A DNA stretch of 64,000 nucleotides from Physella acuta. Taxonomy: Eukaryota > Mollusca > Gastropoda > Physidae. This document shows, piece after piece, positions 37,301 through 43,900 of the stretch. Below the pieces are notes generated by a model. The model did not search any database and was not told where the DNA came from. It saw nothing but the letters and a program-made list of their open reading frames with translations. The DNA lies in NCBI RefSeq assembly GCF_028476545.1, contig NW_026731683.1, positions 276,501 to 340,500 of the forward strand, given 5' to 3'. Every line of letters starts with the position of its first letter. Position 1 is the stretch's first letter. The position numbers and the translations under genes were made by a program.

Positions 37301-40300
37301 CTCACAATCCCCAACACGCACTTAATGTTTGTCTTATTCCTATCACGTCGTCTCTTATCAATTTTAATTATTCACTTTGGGCTAGAAATGTCCTTGCCCT
37401 TAGCCCTCTCTACCGCCATTACCCACGAGTTACCTTTCCTAGCTTTATCTCCCCTTACGGCTAGGCGCATGAGCAGCAATTATCCTCGCATTCTTATTTT
37501 GAACTGCTAGCATTGATTCGCCGTCACAGGTCAGCGAATCAACAAGGAAAGTGGTTCAGTCTAGCGTTGAAATGGTAACTTGGAGAACTGAACACCATAA
37601 TTTTAGCCACCCCCGTACCACCATTTGAACTTAACCCATTCGAATTTGCTTTTATGTTGCGTAAAGACTTATAATAAATTAAAATTCAGTGTATTTTCAA
37701 TTATATATTATTCCGCGGATTTTCTTTTTTTAAGTAAACGTGATGCTAGTATTACGACGACAAGGGGTAGATCTAGTAACCCGAGATGGGATATTTGAAT
37801 AGATTTTGTTAAGGTGTGTTGACAATTGGGAACAGTGGGGGGTGGGAGGGTTGAATTAAAGTCAGGTGTGAATTATATACATCTGTGTGAGATAGTCGTG
37901 GGACACTAGCAAGACTCGTGACACAAACGGTGAATGTATTACAGGGAGGGTTACTTAAAATATCTCAGTTATTTGGGTGGCTGACGTATTTCACGCTTCG
38001 CTACACATTCATGTAACTATGTTGTCTTACACTACAACACGGATTTTAAAAAAAAAAAAAAAACACAAAAAGACAAAAACAAAAAAACAAAAAAACAAAA
38101 ACACCGTATATCACACAGGCACAAACTATAGGAGAAGACTTCAAAAAAAAAAAAAAAAAGAGCAAATACAACATATTTCAACAGGAGCAAAGTACAATAT
38201 AGTTGACATGACAGTAATACCACAAAAAGACTGAATGAGGAGCCGCGATAATGCCAAAACAAGACTATTTACGAGAAAACGCAAAAAAAAAAAAACCCAA
38301 CCATAAGGGCCATATAGGCAAAGAGAAAAATATCAGACTTGGATGTTAGGATTCTACATGATGGTGTTCAAACTCATACGATTCTACAAGAAAAACTCCA
38401 GGCTTTAAATAAAGTAATATAGAGAATGTTCAGTACTATAAACACCGCATTCTACAAGAAATACTTCAGGCTTCAAACTGAATAATCTAGAGAATGTTCT
38501 GTGTTATAAATATCGGATTCCACAAGAAAGAATTCGGCGCATAAACCAACATAGCATACTGTGTATGGTAAACCAACATAGCATACAGTGTATGGTAAAC
38601 CAACATAGCATACAGTGTATGGTAAACCAACATAGCATACAGTGTATGGTAAACCAACATAGCATACAGTGTATGGTAAACCAACATAGCATACAGTGTA
38701 TGGTAAACCAACATAGCATACAGTGTATGGTAAACCAACATAGCATACAGTGTATGGTAAACCAACATAGCATACAGTGTATGGTTAGAGACGGCCGCAT
38801 ACTTTCTACGTCACGTAAAGGTCAAGTCTTGGGGTCGACCTCATTCGTTTATGGACATATGGGCGAATGTACAGAAACTAACCTAGTAATCTATCGTATA
38901 TTCCCGACTAGACTCCCGCGGGATATGTACTTGGGGTGGCGGGGGTGGAGAGTGGGCGGGGTGGGGAGATATTACAAGGTTGCGTGGACAAGCAAAGAAA
39001 GGAGTTGAACATTTCTCAAAACACGTAAATTCAATTATTTCAGAATGACCTCCATTTGTAGTAAACATTAATTGCCTTAGGGATCGCTCATGAATGCCAG
39101 GTTTGGTGCGTGTGTGAGTGTGTGTGTGGGGGGGGGGGGGGTGTTGGATATTAGGGAGGAGAGGTGGAGTGGTGGATATTACGGTGGTGAGTTCTGACTT
39201 TTGACAATGGTGAAAATATGCAGGCTTTATGTGTCGTTTCGTAGATTTTAAAATTAGAAACAAATAAAAATTTATGCTAATTGTCTTTTGCATTAGGAAA
39301 ATGGTAAAGGGGTGGGGGTGGAACTATGTGACGTCATTGAAATTGTATGAAATTGTAAGCAGGAATGAAGAAGAGTTGCAGAAATTTAGAATCGGGAATT
39401 CTTTTTTTTTTAATAAACGGAATGTCTCATGTGACAAACGTAAGAGGCGCCTCGAATTTCAACAGAAAAGCAATGCGTTTGCTGCAGAGAATGGTAGCAG
39501 ACAAAAACGCTGACCATTTGTCACGTTCACGGGAAGAAAAGAACTTTGCCACGTTTATTATATAGATCTCTAGATCTATCCTAAGTCGTTTCAAAAAGTG
39601 CGACTTTAATATAATAATAATCTGAAATAGATTCGCAGGTTTATTTGGTAAATAGACCTATTTGAAATCACAACACGGCAGTTATTTATCTCTTACTTGA
39701 GAGAGTAACAATGCGAGACAAGCAAGGGAGAGCAGTGTGTAAAAGGGGAGAGAAAAGAATGGAATGTCGTCACGATTGTGTGGCTCAAGGTTGTTGTCAG
39801 TGTTGTTTTTTTAACAGTTAATTAATGATAGGTAAGCTAGAGTTGCACGGTGGCAGGGTATGTGCATTAGCTGCGGGGTTACGGTGTAGGGAGGGGAGGG
39901 GTGAAGGGAAAAATTAAGTGTTTGGGATGGAGAAAGTAATTATCACTACTAAATAACATTTCGTGTTGTGACTTAAGTGATAGAAACATGTTGGTGGAAT
40001 GTACAGTGATGGAGTGAATGTGAGGACAGTTGTTGTGTGATGTGCATGTTGATGTGGGGTAATGTAACAGCATGATGTAGGCGAGGGCCGTTTATTTATT
40101 TGTCTAAGTTACAGGCAGCTATTTAGGCCTGTAGTATATGTCTAGTTCTCTATCTGAACTCGTTGTAAAAGACTTATAAAAATAATAAGTAAAACTATTA
40201 TAATTAGCAGGCCTACACCTTATTAATGTTTGAGACTGATTTCCGTTCAATAATCAATGGATAGAAGTTATGTTTCTTCTTTATTCATCAAAGACATGCT

Positions 40301-40855
40301 GATATTACTATCTTAGAACTTGGATGTCGCCTTAGCAACCATGACCGAATAACAATTGTTTGATTACGCATATCATTTTAGTCTACATATGCCACCTCAT
40401 TAAAATTACCTACAATTAGAACCTACGCTCTAATCATTATTACTTCAAATTAATTTTTTTCTTTATAAATAGAAAGAATATTCAAGGGCTTCTATCCACA
40501 CATCTTCAACTATAATCCGCCTTATAAGTCCGCAACTCCCATTATGAATTTAAAATGTCACTTGGTACATTTAGTAAAATATTTTAGGACAGTGTTATCA
40601 GTTTTGGTGACCTAACGATGTGAATCCTGTCAAAACGCCCTCTGTTTATTAGCGAGCTGACGTCAAACTGTTTGCTCTTGTGGTCTAAGTTGTCAATGTT
40701 TGGTCTAGTCTGATGGACCGGTTGTGTCAACATTGGCTGGACAGATGTGTCAAAACAAAATAACAAATTGTTATACAACTAGATGTTGATACCGAATAAT
40801 TGTTCCATCATTAGTTATATAGATACCAACTGTTTTGTAGCACCAGACCTTTTAT

Positions 40856-40935
<80 letters not shown>

Positions 40936-43900
40936 CGGCGAAATCTGTCATGGGAGAGGTGCTGCTAAGGATGCGTGTTTGTGTGTGTGTGTGTGTGAAA
41001 ATGTAGGGGGGGTACCTTGACTTAAGCATCATAAAATGGGGGAGTGGTGTTCGGATCACAATGAATATCACCATTCGAGGAGACCATATTAATAACTATA
41101 CATTTCTAAATTCCATGTGAAAGTTATCGCCTTTTTAAGCTAACTCAACAATACATTATATAGTTTTTTTAAAAGCCCATCTAGAACGGTTGGGGGAGGG
41201 GGTGTGTGTGACACACCTGGTTACTGCACTGGGTGTCACCCGACCTAGTGACGTGACCCTGACACTAACAAAGCTACAGAAAAATGTACAGCTTTAACAG
41301 GACGTATTCGAAATTAACCGCGACAGAATAATTTCTCTACAATATTCATCAAATCATAAAAACTTCTAACAATAAAATCTTGAAGAGATGGAACATGATT
41401 TAGACCCCCTACCGGGTCATTAGCCTATGAAAGCCTAAAAGCACTTGAAGACTTATCACTAAGCGTTTCTATGATCTCTTTGTTAAAGTCCTATCTTAAG
41501 GTGGATTAACACACTCACACGGCCCTACACCAACACTCAACAGGTCTATCCTAAGTCTATCCTAAGCTAAGCATGTCTGTAAGGAGTTTGGGAATACAAC
41601 CTAGAGCATTTTTACCTATGGCAAATTTTTTAGAGAAATTTTTTTTTTAAATTGATCTAACATAAGTGTGTTAAAATGGCGGAACCAGACGCACTAAACC
41701 GTTGATTGTCACGCTCCATGACGCACCGAACATTGAAAAAGTTCAGGTCAAAGGTCACAACAGGTTGTCATGTAGATCCAACGATCGCGCGCTAGCGGCG
41801 TAACAATAGGCCGTACGTGGAGGTGGGGTGAGCCGGGAGGGCAGGAAAGTGTGGGAACCAGCCTCAGGACACAGGGAACCAATTTAGGAACACACGTAAG
41901 GACCCAGGGAACGACATTAGCGACCCCGGGAACAAACGTAGGGATCAAGGGAACCAAATTTGTGACCCAGGGAACCAAACTAGGGAAACCAACTTGGGGA
42001 TCCAGTTTTATCACTAAGGGAACCAACTTAAGGGCATAGTAAGCAACTGAAGGACACAGGAAACCAACTTAGGGACCTAAGGAACCAACTTGGGGATCCA
42101 TGGAACCAACTTAGGGACACAGGGAACCAATTTGGGGATCAAAGAAACCAAATTAGGTACCCAAAGAACCAACTTAGGGATCAAATGAACCAGTTTTGGG
42201 AAAGGGAACCAACTTAGGAACCAAGGGAACCAAATTCGGGACCCAGAGAAGCAACTTAGGGATCAATGGACCCAGTTTTGGGACCAAAGGAAGCAAGTTA
42301 GGGACCCAGGCAACCAACTTAGGGACATAGTTAATCAACTTAGGGACCCATTGAACCGGATTCGGGACCCAGTGAACAAATTTAGGGAACCTCAGGCGCA
42401 GAATTTCGTGCCGCGAATAAATAATGTCTGCAGCGATCGGTAATCTGGACATATTTTACGGCCGCGAATGTTATGAGAGAGATAAAGGTTGTCAGGACCG
42501 AAGATTGAAAACTCAAGTTGGATGGATCTGAGCAGTTCAACATCCAGCGTGTAGGTAATCTCCTAAATTTCTTTAACCTAAACACAATTATAGTTTGATT
42601 TTATTTCACTTACTTCAAATGTTTTTTTAATTGCCGTTTTTTTTATTATATATTTTTTATAACGACTTTAAATTTTGTCTACAATCCTGGTTAACTACAA
42701 GAGATTGAAAAAACTAGTATGAAGGATGCGTTTAGTTTTATAAGTCTTGGTAAAGGGACAATACCCCACATGTTGTAAATGTACTAGATGTTCTGAAACA
42801 GTCGGAAAAATCTTTAGTAAAGGCCGCGAGGCATAGTGCTGAATCCGTAATGCCATTATAGGTCTTAGGTATAAAAAAAAGTAAACTTTACTTTTTCTGC
42901 CCAAAATTGCCTAATTTCTAAGAGGGTATTTTACTTAGTTTATACCTAATAACTCTGTTAAAATTTCAAAACATGAAATTTCGATGTTTTAGAAAACAAA
43001 CGATAATGCGACAAGGGGTAAGAAACGATAACTCACCAATTCTGTCTTGCTCCACGTAACCAGCAGGGGCGGATAACTCAGGATATCTGTTAGGTGGGAT
43101 GATGATGTCCACGTATTCGCCTCCCTTGGGAGACTTCTTGCCGAGGACCACTGGACCAAAGTACGTCACGCTCTGCTGGCTCGGGTCATCGTGACCTGGA
43201 CTAGTGGCAACTGGACCCTCAGATTTCACCGAGTGGCATTGGTCGGGGTGGAGCTCCTCTTCAGGGCACGATGACCCAGAGCTTGAGGAGCTTGAGGAGC
43301 TTGAGGTAGATTCACGTCTGTGGGCACTGTGCTGATGGACTTCCGTCTCCTCTGGGTCCATGTGGGGGGATTTTCCCACTTTGTCTGTGTGGGGAGAGAT
43401 TACTACTTTCGCTTCGTGGAGAGATATTTCAACCTTCTCCGTGTCCATGTGGGGAATTACTCTCACATTTTCTGTGTGGAGAGAGATTTCCACCTTTTCT
43501 ACATGGGGAGAGATTTCCACCATGTTTGTATCGAAGTGGGTTGTGATTCCCACTTTTTCTGTAAGGGGAGATATTACCACCTTCTCGGTATCGATGTTGG
43601 GAGAGATTCCAACTTTTTCTGTATGGAGAGGTATTACCACCTTCTCTGTGTCAATGTTGGGAGAGATTCCCACTTCTGTATGTGTAGTGATTCCCACTTT
43701 TCCTGTATGTGGAAAGATTCCCACGTCAGTTTGGGGAGAGATTCCCACCTCTTTATTGGAAGATACTGCCACCTTATCTGTGTCGATGTTTGGAGAGATT
43801 CCCACCTCTGTATATAAATGTGGTGAAATTCCGGCTTGTAAGTTCATGTTCTCGTCAATGTCCATCTTGTGTTCAATGTCCATCTTGTGTTCAATGTCCA

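Larger units (their letters stand above)
35481..43036. other. Intron 1 (exons 1-2)
   Basis: A 7.6 kb intron. It carries the repeats at 36960-37300, 38543-38785 and 41850-42400, a (TA)n run at 40859-40933, A-rich runs near 38047-38160, and a MITE end fragment at 41190-41268. I see no second gene. Short open frames in it are either repeat artefacts or unsupported. Confidence 0.6.

Noticed and set aside
38543-38785. CRISPR-like regular array
   Set aside because: Units are contiguous with no spacers and the context is an animal intron, so it is a minisatellite.
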